From Streptomyces griseoloalbus (GTDB taxonomy: Bacteria > Actinomycetota > Actinomycetes > Streptomycetales > Streptomycetaceae): a stretch of 64,000 bases of DNA. The position numbers were made by a program, and so were the translations under genes. The notes beneath the pieces are model-generated. The model worked only from the letters and a program-made list of their open reading frames with translations, was not told where the DNA came from and ran no database searches. Shown piece after piece: positions 52,401 through 60,187 of the stretch (within the stretch, counting starts at the first letter, position 1; each line of letters begins with the position of its first letter). The stretch is taken from the NCBI GenBank assembly GCA_014650015.1, contig BMUD01000007.1:231375-295374 (forward strand), given 5' to 3'.

Positions 52401-53262
52401 GCTGCGCCCCCCGGCGGAGCTCGGCGGACCCGGGACGGTGCGTGCCCTCGAGGTCTCGGTCATCTCGCACGCGGCCTCGGGCCAGGAGTTCCTGCGGGCG
52501 TCGGCCCGGACCCGGATGCCCCCCGGCGAACGTCCCGCGCTGGCCTTCCACGGGGACGACCAACTGGCCTGGGCAGAGGAGGAGATCGAGCTCCTGCACG
52601 AGGCCTACTATCCGCACGCCGAGGTCTACCGGGACCAGGACTCGCCCGCCACCCCGGAGACCGTCCTGTCCCTGCTCGGGGGACGCGCCGAGTCCGCCGC
52701 GTCCCTGGTCCACCTCTCCTGCCACGGCATCGCGGGCCCCGATCCCACGACCTCCGCCCTCCGGCTGGCGCCCTCCCGGCCGGGCGGCCCCACCGGCGCC
52801 GACGACCCGGCCACGGGCGGTGACGACTACGAGCCGCTCACCCTCGCCACCCTGCTGGAAACCCCGCACGACGGTGAGGCCTACCGGTCGCGGGGGCCGC
52901 TCGTGGTGTGCGGCGCCTGCGAGACCGACCTCACCACCCGCGACCACGACGAGGCGCTGACCGTGACGTCCGTGCTGGTGCACCGGCTCGCGGCCGACGC
53001 CGTCGGCACGCGCTGGGGCGTGGACGACGACGAGTCCGAGATCCTGATGCTGGTCCTGCACGACCGGCTCGCCGCCGGATCGGCGCCGCCGGACGCACTG
53101 CGGGCGGCCCAGCGCTGGATGCTCGCCGACCCCGGTGAACGGCCGCCGGTGCGGGCGCTGGAACGGGTCCGCGCCCGCCGCTGGAACAGGGACTTCCGCG
53201 CCGCCGACGTCTGGGCGGCCTTCGTCCATCACGGCAACCCCTCGGGAGGTACACCACAGTGA
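49459..53262 (+). CDS. CHAT-domain protease with large helical (TPR-like) N-terminus
   Basis: 1267 residues. Residues 1-690 are almost all helical, in hairpin-like blocks (e.g. IDCLEAGRSLVLAAAAESRSV) that resemble TPR-type scaffolds. A low-complexity linker of 8-residue repeats (VASDGPGG) follows at about 705-775. The CHAT domain, a caspase-like clan CD peptidase, occupies about 790-1267. The catalytic His is H1089 in VHLSCHGIAG, and the catalytic Cys is C1154 in VVCGACETDL. VLVHRLAADAVGTRWGVDDDESEILM is the conserved C-terminal part. CHAT proteins act as proteases in bacterial conflict systems, e.g. with type III-E CRISPR. The stop overlaps the next start (GTGA). Confidence 0.9.
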   Translation: MSDVTTGPLPVRAEAVLSRTETCSVPTAPEEYDGLRGPALDREIEEIDALLTEGAATADARPGDLAVAVARLEARLGALLAIRAVLGDDEADRVRAQALLAAARQNDVLTEQARVTARKHLILLLARRLSGVSGLFSDSLDEATFIEMMRVGRPGSHGGPGYVEDILLLYRLAHEAGLGDELPAPTRRLMDTLARLTTLRMDDREAVAEFAEAMRASSVHLPPQLRHVMENAAALMRTSAGSHSLTGHEQSGSQEDGDALVPEFLALLEATFPQAVRGEEVPGIISRLSRPGSPLSSRMVAVMLRISLALRTRDRGHLHTALEQLRDAARTGEFETEGQAEWLHVTMSMLLVLAGETGGSLLDTEAAEDLLASLPPLPADGTGSPLRALADCLRLQMRLTQLRETRDLAATDLVIDELHDYDSGALAAEGMLGVLEYTLGYAYLSRAQMSRSRADMHQAVMLMESAMESLAGTVSMETLSDLNAAPVHALSAMLGSDPEHLREGIRRTRTALGKPGITFDFEIKTRVALAIGLDTLYLRTGEPDALDECVAELETARRLLPPEGAPDGPSVYWMLASALADRATARPGTPQAAQDLPAAVSAARKSLRAAADEVLLQLGVRHGLRAARRGADHGRTAASWALAAGRVDEAIDCLEAGRSLVLAAAAESRSVADRLESLGAVDLAARWREAITPTAPGAGGAVAPGAGEVASDGAGGVASDGPGGVASDGAGGVASDGPGGVASDGPGGVASDGPGEAASDGAGGVASDGPGEAASDKAEGAGGFGPVGEAVFGPAGDGPRLPGDVRRQALDLLRSEQRETDDLTPADRVAALRDGLVRADVDALVHLLPGGGTDDGAVLLLTPEGPARSVPLPALSAEGRAPLSAFLEADAERKRVDADTGSSPQEERRAETRWRAALDEVCVWAGEVLGPVLDALDVWPRALAEAGLVPAPAGGGPALRAVRLVLVPCGTLGVVPWPAAVLRPPAELGGPGTVRALEVSVISHAASGQEFLRASARTRMPPGERPALAFHGDDQLAWAEEEIELLHEAYYPHAEVYRDQDSPATPETVLSLLGGRAESAASLVHLSCHGIAGPDPTTSALRLAPSRPGGPTGADDPATGGDDYEPLTLATLLETPHDGEAYRSRGPLVVCGACETDLTTRDHDEALTVTSVLVHRLAADAVGTRWGVDDDESEILMLVLHDRLAAGSAPPDALRAAQRWMLADPGERPPVRALERVRARRWNRDFRAADVWAAFVHHGNPSGGTPQ
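51586..51792 (+). repeat. 24-bp in-frame tandem repeat in the CHAT gene
   Basis: Eight copies of a 24-bp unit (gcgtcggac-g(g/c)(g/c)-...-gtg; Ala-Ser-Asp-Gly-Pro/Ala-Gly-Gly-Val) run from 51586 to 51777. A ninth partial copy follows. It encodes the flexible linker between the helical and CHAT parts. Confidence 0.9.
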
Positions 53263-54023
53263 CCCCGGAAGACTTGCTGGCGCTGCTGGTGACGCATCGG
53301 CAGTCACTGGCCGCCGGCCTGCACGACGAGGAGGACCGGGAGGAGGTGGCCGCCGCGCTGCGCGAGGTGCGCGAGGCGGTGACGGCCGGCCGGTCCGCCT
53401 CCCCCGCCGTGCGGCGACTGCGCCGGGCGCTCTCCGCGCTGCCGCCGGAGCACCCGGTGTCCGACGCCCTGGGGAGCCGCCGGTACGCGGCCGACGGCAC
53501 GGGGGGCCGGGCACTGCCGACCGCCGACGCGATCGGGACGGTGCTGAACCTGCTGGAGACACGGGACGCCACGGCCGTGCCGGACCCCGGACCACCGTTG
53601 TCCGGCACGGGTGCCGAACCAGGCCCCGACGCGGCGAAGGTGCCCCCGGTACCGGGCCCCGGGGAGTTGCTGGCGAAGGCCCGGGAGCGGCTGCTCTCCG
53701 CTCCCGCGCTGACCGAGCGGGAGCACGCCGCGCTCCTCTCCTCGCACGGGGACCAGCCGGGTCTGATCCGGCTCGCCGATCCCCGGCCGGGCGGCTCCAC
53801 GGCCCGCTGTCCGCGCTTCCAGTTCCGGCCCGGCACCCTGCAGCCGCTGCCCGTCGTCCTCCGCATCAACGGCCTGCTCCGCGCCGACCTGGACCCGTGG
53901 GGCGCGGCCGACTGGTGGCTGGGCGCGAACAGCTGGCTGCACGGCGTTCCCGCGGACCTCCTGGGCACGCTGCCCGACGAGGAGCTGGAAGGGGCCGCGC
54001 TCGAACTGGTGGAGGCCGACTGA
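53259..54023 (+). CDS. antitoxin-like protein with DUF2384 (Xre/MbcA/ParS) C-terminal domain
   Basis: 254 residues. The C-terminal 75 residues (CPRFQFRPGTLQPLPVVLRINGLLRADLDPWGAADWWLGANSWLHGVPADLLGTLPDEE) match the toxin-binding domain of Xre/MbcA/ParS antitoxins: F-x-F-x-(16)-LDPW-x3-WW and the P-x-DLL turn. The N-terminal 100 residues are helical and the middle is Pro/Gly-rich and disordered. No classic HTH was seen. It lies directly before a RES gene with the stop and start overlapping (TGATG), as in known RES-Xre toxin-antitoxin pairs. The disordered middle would be a suitable target for the upstream CHAT protease (inference). Confidence 0.82.
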   Translation: MTPEDLLALLVTHRQSLAAGLHDEEDREEVAAALREVREAVTAGRSASPAVRRLRRALSALPPEHPVSDALGSRRYAADGTGGRALPTADAIGTVLNLLETRDATAVPDPGPPLSGTGAEPGPDAAKVPPVPGPGELLAKARERLLSAPALTEREHAALLSSHGDQPGLIRLADPRPGGSTARCPRFQFRPGTLQPLPVVLRINGLLRADLDPWGAADWWLGANSWLHGVPADLLGTLPDEELEGAALELVEAD

Positions 54024-54682
54024 TGGCGCTTCAGGCCCCGCCCGAGGGCGTCGCCATGGACCCCGTACGCACCGTGCTGCCGGCCGGAAGCCTCATCTGG
54101 CGCTGCCACGGGCATCGTTACGGCGCGGCGCAGTTCAACCCCCGCCCGGCGCACGAGTTCTTCAAGGGGAACCGCTTCGACGCCACCGAGCGCGACCCCT
54201 ACCCCTACCTCTACGCCGCGCTGGACCCGGTGGCCGCGCTGGCCGAGGTGTTCCTGCGGTCCGTGGAGTTCGACAGCGGTTCGGGGGTCCGGCTGATTCC
54301 GTGGGCGCAGGCCTCCCGGTACCGGCTCTCCGCGCTGCGCACCACCGAGGACATCACGCTCCTCGACCTGACCACGGCCGAGGGACTGGCGTCGGTGTGG
54401 CAGGACGAGTGGCTGATCGACTGCGAGGAACGCGAGTACGACAAGACGCGGTACTGGGTGCAGGTGATGCGCCAGCACTGCGCCGACGCGCAGGGGCTGC
54501 GGTGGACGTCCAAGAGGTGCCGGCCCCGTGCCGCCGTGCAGTTCTTCGGCGACCGGGGTGCGCCGTGCCCGGCGGATCAGGCGCCGGAGGAGAGCTGGCG
54601 GCTGGACTCCCGGGAAGGACTGGAGAGGGCCAACCGGCTGTTGAGCCCCCTGCGGTCGGTGATCTCCGCTCCCCTGAGCTGA
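54023..54682 (+). CDS. RES-domain protein, predicted NAD+ phosphorylase toxin
   Basis: 219 residues. The RES fold is marked by R27 in LIWRCHGHRYG, Y64 in YPYLYAALDPVAALAEVF, E75 in the same block and S163 in GLRWTSKRCRPRAAVQFF. These correspond to the Arg, Tyr, Glu and Ser of known RES toxins (e.g. MbcT), which degrade NAD+ by phosphorolysis. It is coupled by a one-base overlap to the DUF2384 gene. A strong terminator follows. Toxicity and the enzyme reaction are inferred from family. Confidence 0.88.
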   Translation: MALQAPPEGVAMDPVRTVLPAGSLIWRCHGHRYGAAQFNPRPAHEFFKGNRFDATERDPYPYLYAALDPVAALAEVFLRSVEFDSGSGVRLIPWAQASRYRLSALRTTEDITLLDLTTAEGLASVWQDEWLIDCEEREYDKTRYWVQVMRQHCADAQGLRWTSKRCRPRAAVQFFGDRGAPCPADQAPEESWRLDSREGLERANRLLSPLRSVISAPLS

Positions 54683-54697
54683 CCCGCTACACGGTTC

Positions 54698-54742
54698 GAG
54701 CCCGCTGCCCCGGCCCTTGCGGAGGGCCGGGGCAGCGGGCTC
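54698..54742. terminator. 20-bp perfect hairpin between RES and membrane-protein genes
   Basis: 54698-54717 (gagcccgctgccccggccct) pairs with 54723-54742, loop tgcgg. It separates convergent units. Confidence 0.92.
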
Positions 54743-54772
54743 CGGTCGTGCGGTCGACCGACGTGCCCCGGG

Positions 54773-56347
54773 TCAGGCGGAGACCTCGCTGCGGGTCATC
54801 GGGAGGAGGGGCCACTTCTGGGACAGCCGCATCGCCGCCTCCGTGACCGCCGGCTCCTTGGCCGTCATGAGGACTCCGTTGAGGTAGCGGTGGGCCGCCG
54901 CCTCGTGGAGTTCGCGGGCGGCCCGCACCCTGTCCTCCGCCGCTGCCCTGCGGTCCTCGCGCCGGGCCTCGGCGGTGTCCGCGGTGACCCGCTCGCGCTC
55001 CGCCTCGACCAGGCTGAGCTCCCGCCGCCGCGCCAGTTCGCCGCGGCGCTCGATCGCCGTGCGGTAGGCGTCCAGGTACGGGTGCTCCTTGCACAGCGCG
55101 AGCAGGAAGCCGATGCCTCCGGAAAGCACGAGGAGGGCGACGAACAGCCAGGTCACCGTCCACGGCTCCAGGTCCAGCCGCTCGATCAGGCTGCCGGCGG
55201 CGGCGCTGTCCGTGTCGGCGGGCCGGAAACCGTCCGAGGCCGGCGTGGGCTCCTCGGTCTGCATGACGTACTTGGCGCGGACGACACCGAGCACACCGGT
55301 CAGGAAGACCCAGACCCCGAGCAGGGACAGTGCGGGGAACCAGACCGCCCGGAACGAGCCCGTCTCCGGTCGCCGTCGCAGCGTCAGTCCGGCCAGGTGC
55401 GGCAGCACCACCATCACGGCTGCCGTGCCCACGGCGAGCACACCGGTCTGAACGTCCACGTTGGCACTGCCGATGCCGTGGAACGGCTGGTAGGCCACCC
55501 AGTAGATGGGCAGCTCGACCGCGAGGATCAGGCCCAGCAGACCCCACCTCATCCAGTCGGGGACGGCGGGACGCTTGTGGAGCCCTTCCCACGCGCGGGC
55601 CAGTCCGGCGCCCGTGGCCGCGGCGGAGTCGTCGGGGCTCCCGGTCCGGCGCGGTGCCGGTGTCCCGGGGGTGAGGTCGGGCTGTCCCAGGTTCACCCAC
55701 TGCTGGTCACCGGCGTCCGGGGCCTGCCGGACGCCGCGCGCCGGGCCGTCCTCGTCGTCCGTCCCGCCGGTCGGGTCCCGGTGGGGGTCCTGCCCGCCGC
55801 GGCCCTCCAGCGCCCGCTTCTCCATGCGCTCGCGCAGTGAGTCACGGAAGCGGTTCCAGCGGGTCGAACGCATCGCGAGCAGGTCCAGTTGCCGGGTGGT
55901 GGTGGCGATCTGCTCGTCGGTCCGGGCCAGTTCCCGGTCGATCAGCTCCACCTCGGCCCGCAGCCGGGCGGCCTCGGCGAGGGCGTGCGCGTCGTCGAGT
56001 CTCGCCTGTTCCTCGGCGCGGTGCGTGTCCTCGCCGATGCCCCGGATGACCCGGTCCCGCAGCGACGCCAGTTCGGCGAAGTACGGGATGCGGTCGTCGC
56101 TCTGCAGCACCAGGGGATCCAGCGCCCCGCTGCGGGCGGCGTCGTTGCCGCGGCGTTCGGCCTCGTCCAGGAACCGCTGTTCGGCCCGGACGTCCAGCAC
56201 CGCCGGACGGCTGGGCCGGGGGACCGCGCGGGTGCCGTCCCGCCGCCCCCTCGGCACGCGCTGCCGGTTGCCCTGCCCCTCGGGCCGTGGCGCCGACCGG
56301 CGCCACGGCCGCGGGCCGGGCGGCTCACCTGTAGTCGTAGTGGACAT
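54773..56347 (-). CDS. coiled-coil membrane protein with four TM helices
   Basis: 524 residues. The N-terminal 60 are basic and disordered. A long helical, coiled-coil segment (about 65-175, VLDVRAEQRFLDEAERRG through AEVELIDRELARTDEQIATTTRQLDLLAMRS) follows, then four TMs (about 260-420) and a second coiled coil (LVEAERERVTADTAEARREDRRAAAEDRVRAARELHEAA). No enzymatic motif. ATG 56347 overlaps the upstream lipoprotein gene by 23 bases. It could be an assembly platform for the system around it. Confidence 0.75.
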   Translation of the reverse strand: MSTTTTGEPPGPRPWRRSAPRPEGQGNRQRVPRGRRDGTRAVPRPSRPAVLDVRAEQRFLDEAERRGNDAARSGALDPLVLQSDDRIPYFAELASLRDRVIRGIGEDTHRAEEQARLDDAHALAEAARLRAEVELIDRELARTDEQIATTTRQLDLLAMRSTRWNRFRDSLRERMEKRALEGRGGQDPHRDPTGGTDDEDGPARGVRQAPDAGDQQWVNLGQPDLTPGTPAPRRTGSPDDSAAATGAGLARAWEGLHKRPAVPDWMRWGLLGLILAVELPIYWVAYQPFHGIGSANVDVQTGVLAVGTAAVMVVLPHLAGLTLRRRPETGSFRAVWFPALSLLGVWVFLTGVLGVVRAKYVMQTEEPTPASDGFRPADTDSAAAGSLIERLDLEPWTVTWLFVALLVLSGGIGFLLALCKEHPYLDAYRTAIERRGELARRRELSLVEAERERVTADTAEARREDRRAAAEDRVRAARELHEAAAHRYLNGVLMTAKEPAVTEAAMRLSQKWPLLPMTRSEVSA

Positions 56348-57080
56348 GGGCCTTCGCCCTCCCCTCCAGCATCTCGGCCCAGAAGGCCTCGAAGTCCTCG
56401 CTCTCGCTGGGCCTGCCGTCGTACTGCATGCCGAGGCCGACCGGGTAGACGTGCATGCCCTTGAGCCCGGGCAGGCCACGCTGTTTCACCAGGGTGTCGA
56501 TGGCCGTCTCGCGCTTCTGAGCGGTCGACAGGTCCGTCCGGGAGATCTTGAACTCCTTGTCGTACTGCGCGAAGTCGCTCACCACCAGCAGCTTGGCGTC
56601 CGGGCCGTCCCCGGGCATGGCCTCGCTGATGCGGTCCAGCGCTCCCCAGACGTCCGACCCGTTCTGGGTCCGCGCGCACTCCAGTTCCTCGAGCGCCTTC
56701 TTGCCGGCGGCACCCCGGGCCTTGGAGCGCGCGCTGTCCCGGTTGGTGGTCTCACTGCCGGGCGGGTCCAGATCGACCTGCGTCACCTGGCAGGACGAGG
56801 CCTTGGAGGAGCGGGTGACGGGCGCGAACTCCACCGTGCCGCACTTCTGTTCCTCGAGGAACGGCATGAGGCTGCCCTTGAGCTTCGCCTCCGCGTCGAA
56901 CCCCTTCTCGGTCGCGTCGCCCGACCCGGATCCGTCGACGACGACACCGCACGGGGTGGTGAGCGGATCGGGCTGCGAGGTGCACGAGACCAGCGCGGTC
57001 AGCAGCCCCACCGCGGGCGCCAGGGCGGCCACACGGCGGAGTCCGGGCGCCCGCCGGCCGTCACGGACTGAGCGATGCAC
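56325..57080 (-). CDS. lipoprotein with a VWA-like domain
   Basis: 251 residues. A lipobox LLTALVSC is near residue 33, so Cys is the predicted lipidated residue. A DGSGS motif follows at GVVVDGSGSGDATEKGF, the MIDAS form of von Willebrand A domains, and KLLVVSDFAQYDKEFKISRTD fits a later VWA strand. Extracytoplasmic metal-dependent binding is likely. GTG 57080 follows ggaagg. It forms a unit with the coiled-coil membrane protein downstream. Confidence 0.75.
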   Translation of the reverse strand: MHRSVRDGRRAPGLRRVAALAPAVGLLTALVSCTSQPDPLTTPCGVVVDGSGSGDATEKGFDAEAKLKGSLMPFLEEQKCGTVEFAPVTRSSKASSCQVTQVDLDPPGSETTNRDSARSKARGAAGKKALEELECARTQNGSDVWGALDRISEAMPGDGPDAKLLVVSDFAQYDKEFKISRTDLSTAQKRETAIDTLVKQRGLPGLKGMHVYPVGLGMQYDGRPSESEDFEAFWAEMLEGRAKAHVHYDYR

Positions 57081-57276
57081 GGTTCTCTTCCTTCCGGGGG
57101 TGACAGGAGTTCCAGGCGGTCCGGGGAGTCCGGGGCTGCCGGGGATGCGGAGGGCTACGGGAAGCCCGTACGCGGCGCCCGGTCCGGGAGGCCGTGGGGC
57201 CGCCGGCCGGGGCGGGGAAGCGGAACTCCGTGCCGCGGCACCTATTCGGATGCGGGACATGGTCGTCGGCCTCCGC

Positions 57277-57963
57277 TCACGCCCGCTGCCCGGCGGTGGC
57301 GCCCGGCTGCTGGGTCCGCAGGATGGCCAGTGCCTGGACCACCGCCGGACCGGTCTCGTCCCGGCCGCGCTCCGCGTACCAGGAGTCGGCGTCCAGCCAG
57401 TCGTCGATCCGGTGCCAGGTCGGGTCCAGCGCCATCGTGCCCGGCAGCCAGCCGGCCGGGCGGAGTTCGTCCATCCGCGGTTCGGCGTCCGTGACCGTCC
57501 GGCGGCGCCCCCGCTGCCAGGCCGCGTCCCAGTAGCAGGCCAGCAACTGGTTCCCCTCGTCGACGAGTTCCTGCGCCCTGGTGCGCTGGAGGTCGGCCGC
57601 GTTGCGCCACTCGGCCACCATCCGGCCGTAGCGGGCCAGCGCGGCCGGGGCCGGCCGGCCCCGTTTCGTGTACTGGGTGACGACGCGGACCGATTCCGAG
57701 TGGATCGTCGCGACCTGCCCGCTCCTGCCGTGCAGCAGTTCCCGGCGCAGCCGCGAGCAGCCGCGCTCCACCTCGTTCCTGATCCCGACCACGTAGGGCG
57801 GCAGCGCCAGGTCCGCCGGTGCGCCGCCGGTTCGGGCGTCGGTCATCAGGGACACCAGATCCGCCGCGTCGAGCCTTCCGTGGAGCCGGGCGCCGGTTCT
57901 GGAGAAGAAACCGAGCTTCGCCCTTCGAGGACGGCCCCCCGTCCGACCGGAGAAGTTCGTCAT
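57277..57963 (-). CDS. hypothetical protein
   Basis: 228 residues, soluble, basic N-terminus then helical. RNEVERGCSRLRRELLHGRSGQVATIHSESVRVVTQYTKRGRP and EGNQLLACYWDAAWQRGRRRTVTDAEPRMDELRPAGW are the most conserved-looking parts. I do not recognise the family. ATG 57963 is divergent from the radical-SAM gene across a 236-base region with two inverted repeats. It may be the first gene of the minus-strand unit. Confidence 0.65.
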   Translation of the reverse strand: MTNFSGRTGGRPRRAKLGFFSRTGARLHGRLDAADLVSLMTDARTGGAPADLALPPYVVGIRNEVERGCSRLRRELLHGRSGQVATIHSESVRVVTQYTKRGRPAPAALARYGRMVAEWRNAADLQRTRAQELVDEGNQLLACYWDAAWQRGRRRTVTDAEPRMDELRPAGWLPGTMALDPTWHRIDDWLDADSWYAERGRDETGPAVVQALAILRTQQPGATAGQRA

Positions 57964-58040
57964 GGAACAGCCTCCAATTTCCGTCCGCGCGGCTCTCCGA
58001 GGGAGATCCGCGCATCGAGAGAGTAGCTGAATATCCGACC

Positions 58041-58076
58041 GGAACGGCGCCGGTTCCAGGCGGAATTGATCATTCC
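58041..58076. promoter_or_regulatory. two inverted repeats (GGAAY...RTTCC) in the divergent promoter region
   Basis: ggaac-ggcgccg-gttcc (58041-58057) and ggaat-tgatc-attcc (58062-58076) have centres 20 bases apart. A similar site, ggaaa-actgc-attcc (60188-60202), lies in the other divergent region between the macro and kinase genes. Confidence 0.5.
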
Positions 58077-58199
58077 TCGCCGGGGGTCCGGAAAACGACC
58101 GGGGTTCGCCCGGGCGACGGCCGGAGCACGGTGAAAGCGCGATTGCGCGGCACGAGTCCGGGCGCCGATACTTCTTACCGGTGTGACGGAGGGGAGCTC

Positions 58200-58868
58200 A
58201 TGAAAGCCCGGATCAGCGGCACGCATTTCCCCCTGGGGACCCTCGGGCCGGGACAACGGCTCGGCATCTGGTTCCAGGGCTGCGCGCTGGCCTGCCCGGG
58301 CTGCATGTCCCGGCACACCTGGCCACCCGAGGGGGGGACTGCCGAGGACGTCTCCGGTCTGCTGCGGATGTGGGAGGAGGCACTGGGCAGGGGGGCCGAG
58401 GGGCTCACCGTGAGCGGCGGTGAGCCCCTCGACCAGCCGGACGCGCTGACCGAACTGCTGCTCGGCGCCGCCCGGATCAGGGACCGGGCCGACGGCGGGG
58501 CGGAAGGGGCCGACCTGCTGGTGTACACCGGGTACGAGCCGGACGAGCTCACGGCCGCGAGACGCCGGGCGCTGCGTGGCGCCGACGCGGTGATCACCGG
58601 CCGGTTCCGGGTGGAACGGCCGACCCGGCTGGTCTGGCGGGGCTCGGCCAACCAGCGCCTGCGCCCGCTGACGCCCCGGGGCGAGACCCGGTACGCGTCG
58701 CACCTGGCGCGGGAGAGCACGGGGGACAGGCTTCAGGCGGTGGTGGAACCGGGGCCGCCCGTCGGGGTGCGGTTCCACGGCGTGCCGCTGCGCGGCGAGC
58801 TCAGGGCCGTGGAGCAGGGGCTGCGGGAGGCCGGCGTGACGCTCAGGGACCCGAGTTGGCGTCCCTGA
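58200..58868 (+). CDS. radical SAM protein, NrdG-like single-cluster activating type
   Basis: 222 residues. The cluster motif is CxxxCxxC, C28-A-L-A-C32-P-G-C35, just after FQG, as in anaerobic ribonucleotide reductase activases and related small radical SAM proteins. VSGGEPLDQPDAL is the GGE SAM-binding motif and LVYTGYEPDEL matches the activase core. An extra C-terminal part (GVRFHGVPLRGELRAVE) is not typical of NrdG. No class III reductase is present here, so it is likely to modify another target in this locus. ATG 58200 follows ggagggga. The 3' end overlaps the convergent macro gene by 26 bases. Confidence 0.85.
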   Translation: MKARISGTHFPLGTLGPGQRLGIWFQGCALACPGCMSRHTWPPEGGTAEDVSGLLRMWEEALGRGAEGLTVSGGEPLDQPDALTELLLGAARIRDRADGGAEGADLLVYTGYEPDELTAARRRALRGADAVITGRFRVERPTRLVWRGSANQRLRPLTPRGETRYASHLARESTGDRLQAVVEPGPPVGVRFHGVPLRGELRAVEQGLREAGVTLRDPSWRP

Positions 58869-60150
58869 GGAGTCCCGCGTACTCGCGCCTGCGGGTCACC
58901 AGCAGCACGGACCAGCTCGGGTCCCGGCGCAGTTCCTCGCGGACCGCCCCGAGCAGGTGGGCGGCGGCGTCGGCGGCGGGGAGGCCGCCGCGCCCGGCGC
59001 CCAGCAGCGGGAAGCAGATGCTGGTCAGCGGGAGCGCGAGCGTCTTGCGTTCGGCGCGGGCCAGTTCGAAGGACTGGCGGACCGCCTCGGTCACGGTGCC
59101 GGGGGCGACGTGGTAGCGGCTGCCGTGGTCCACGGGGGTGGCCACGGCGGCGTGGTAGACGCGCCGGACGCCCTGCCGGGAGAGGGCCCCGGCCGAGGTG
59201 GGCACGACCGTGCCCGGTCGTACGGCGAGGCCGGTTCGGCGGTGGGCGTGCAGCCAGACCGCCAGTTCGCGGGCGAGGACGTCGTCCACCACCTCGCCGT
59301 CCGAGCGTTCGGCGGCCGCCCGCCGCAGTACGCCGGAGACGGTGGGCCGGAAGGTCTTGGACATCTCCAGGTAGACGTTCTCGGAGGAGACCAGGATGTC
59401 GATGTCCCGTATCTCCTCGATGGGGGTCAGCCGGACCGTGACCCGGCCGGGCACCGGACGGGAGGCGGCCGGCAGCGGGCGGAGGCCTCCCGGGGCCGGG
59501 CGGCGACCACTTGGCCCCGGGCGAAGGCCACCCGGGGCGCGGAGGCCACCCGGGGCGCGGAGGTCACCCGGGGCGCGGAGGTCACCCGGGGGGCGGGCGT
59601 CACCCGGAACCGGGCCGGTGAGCAGCGTACGGACCGCGGTTCGCGGGTCGGACCGGACGCCGCCGGGGGCGCCGGGGCGGGAATCACCGGGGGCGCCGGA
59701 CCGGACGTCACCGGGGGCGGCCGGCCGGCCGGAGCGGGCCAGGGCGAGTACCGCCGAGGCCAGGCCGTCGAGTACCTCGTGCTCCTGGCTCTTGCGGAAC
59801 CGCTCGGTGCTCACCCCGTACACGCCTGCCGCGGCCTTGCGCCGGTCCGAGGCGGGCACGCCGCGGCGGTAGGCGAAGAGGCCGAAGGAGTGCGCGGCGG
59901 CGCGGGCCAGCGGATCGCAGTCGTCCGCGTCCCGCAGGTCGCCCCCGCCCAGGCGTCGTACCGCGGCCCCGAGCAGCTCCTCTATGCCCTCGAGTTCGTC
60001 GTCGGCGTCCACGCAGAAGCCGGCCGCCACCGCGGCCGCGCGCAGCCCGTCCCGGGAGCAGTGCCGCAGCCGGGGGAACCCGAGCCGTCTCAGGCACTTC
60101 AACTCCTCGGTCAGCTCCTGATGCGAAGGCAATGCGTCCATGAGGCGCAT
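58843..60150 (-). CDS. macro-domain protein with helical N-terminus
   Basis: 435 residues. The N-terminal 130 form helices of a kind seen in other actinobacterial regulatory proteins (RRKAAAGVYGVSTERFRKSQEHEVLDGLASAVLALA). A linker of PGG(L/D)RA repeats follows at about 150-235. The macro domain occupies about 240-430: VTVRLTPIEEIRDIDILVSSENVYLEMSKTF, VVPTSAGALSRQGVRRVYHAAVATPV and FPLLGAGRGGLPAADAA. Macro domains bind or remove ADP-ribose. It stands close to a RES NAD+ toxin gene, which suggests shared NAD or ADP-ribose biology. ATG 60150 follows ggagg. Confidence 0.85.
   Translation of the reverse strand: MRLMDALPSHQELTEELKCLRRLGFPRLRHCSRDGLRAAAVAAGFCVDADDELEGIEELLGAAVRRLGGGDLRDADDCDPLARAAAHSFGLFAYRRGVPASDRRKAAAGVYGVSTERFRKSQEHEVLDGLASAVLALARSGRPAAPGDVRSGAPGDSRPGAPGGVRSDPRTAVRTLLTGPVPGDARPPGDLRAPGDLRAPGGLRAPGGLRPGPSGRRPAPGGLRPLPAASRPVPGRVTVRLTPIEEIRDIDILVSSENVYLEMSKTFRPTVSGVLRRAAAERSDGEVVDDVLARELAVWLHAHRRTGLAVRPGTVVPTSAGALSRQGVRRVYHAAVATPVDHGSRYHVAPGTVTEAVRQSFELARAERKTLALPLTSICFPLLGAGRGGLPAADAAAHLLGAVREELRRDPSWSVLLVTRRREYAGLLRDANSGP
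59519..59620 (-). repeat. 18-bp tandem repeat in the macro gene linker
   Basis: Units of acccggggcgcggaggyc run from about 59527 to 59600. They encode Pro-Gly-Gly/Asp-Leu-Arg-Ala. In-frame and near-identical, a hallmark of slippage. Confidence 0.8.
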
Positions 60151-60187
60151 GGTAAACCCGTCCTCCCGGCTTAAAAATACGATTATC

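Noticed and set aside
50323-53595. 1090-residue minus-strand ORF opposite the CHAT gene
   Set aside because: Its composition is that of an antisense shadow, and its repeats mirror the CHAT linker repeats.
58200-58868. Class III ribonucleotide reductase activase (NrdG)
   Set aside because: The cluster motif matches, but no nrdD gene is present and the C-terminus differs, so only the broader radical-SAM type is called.
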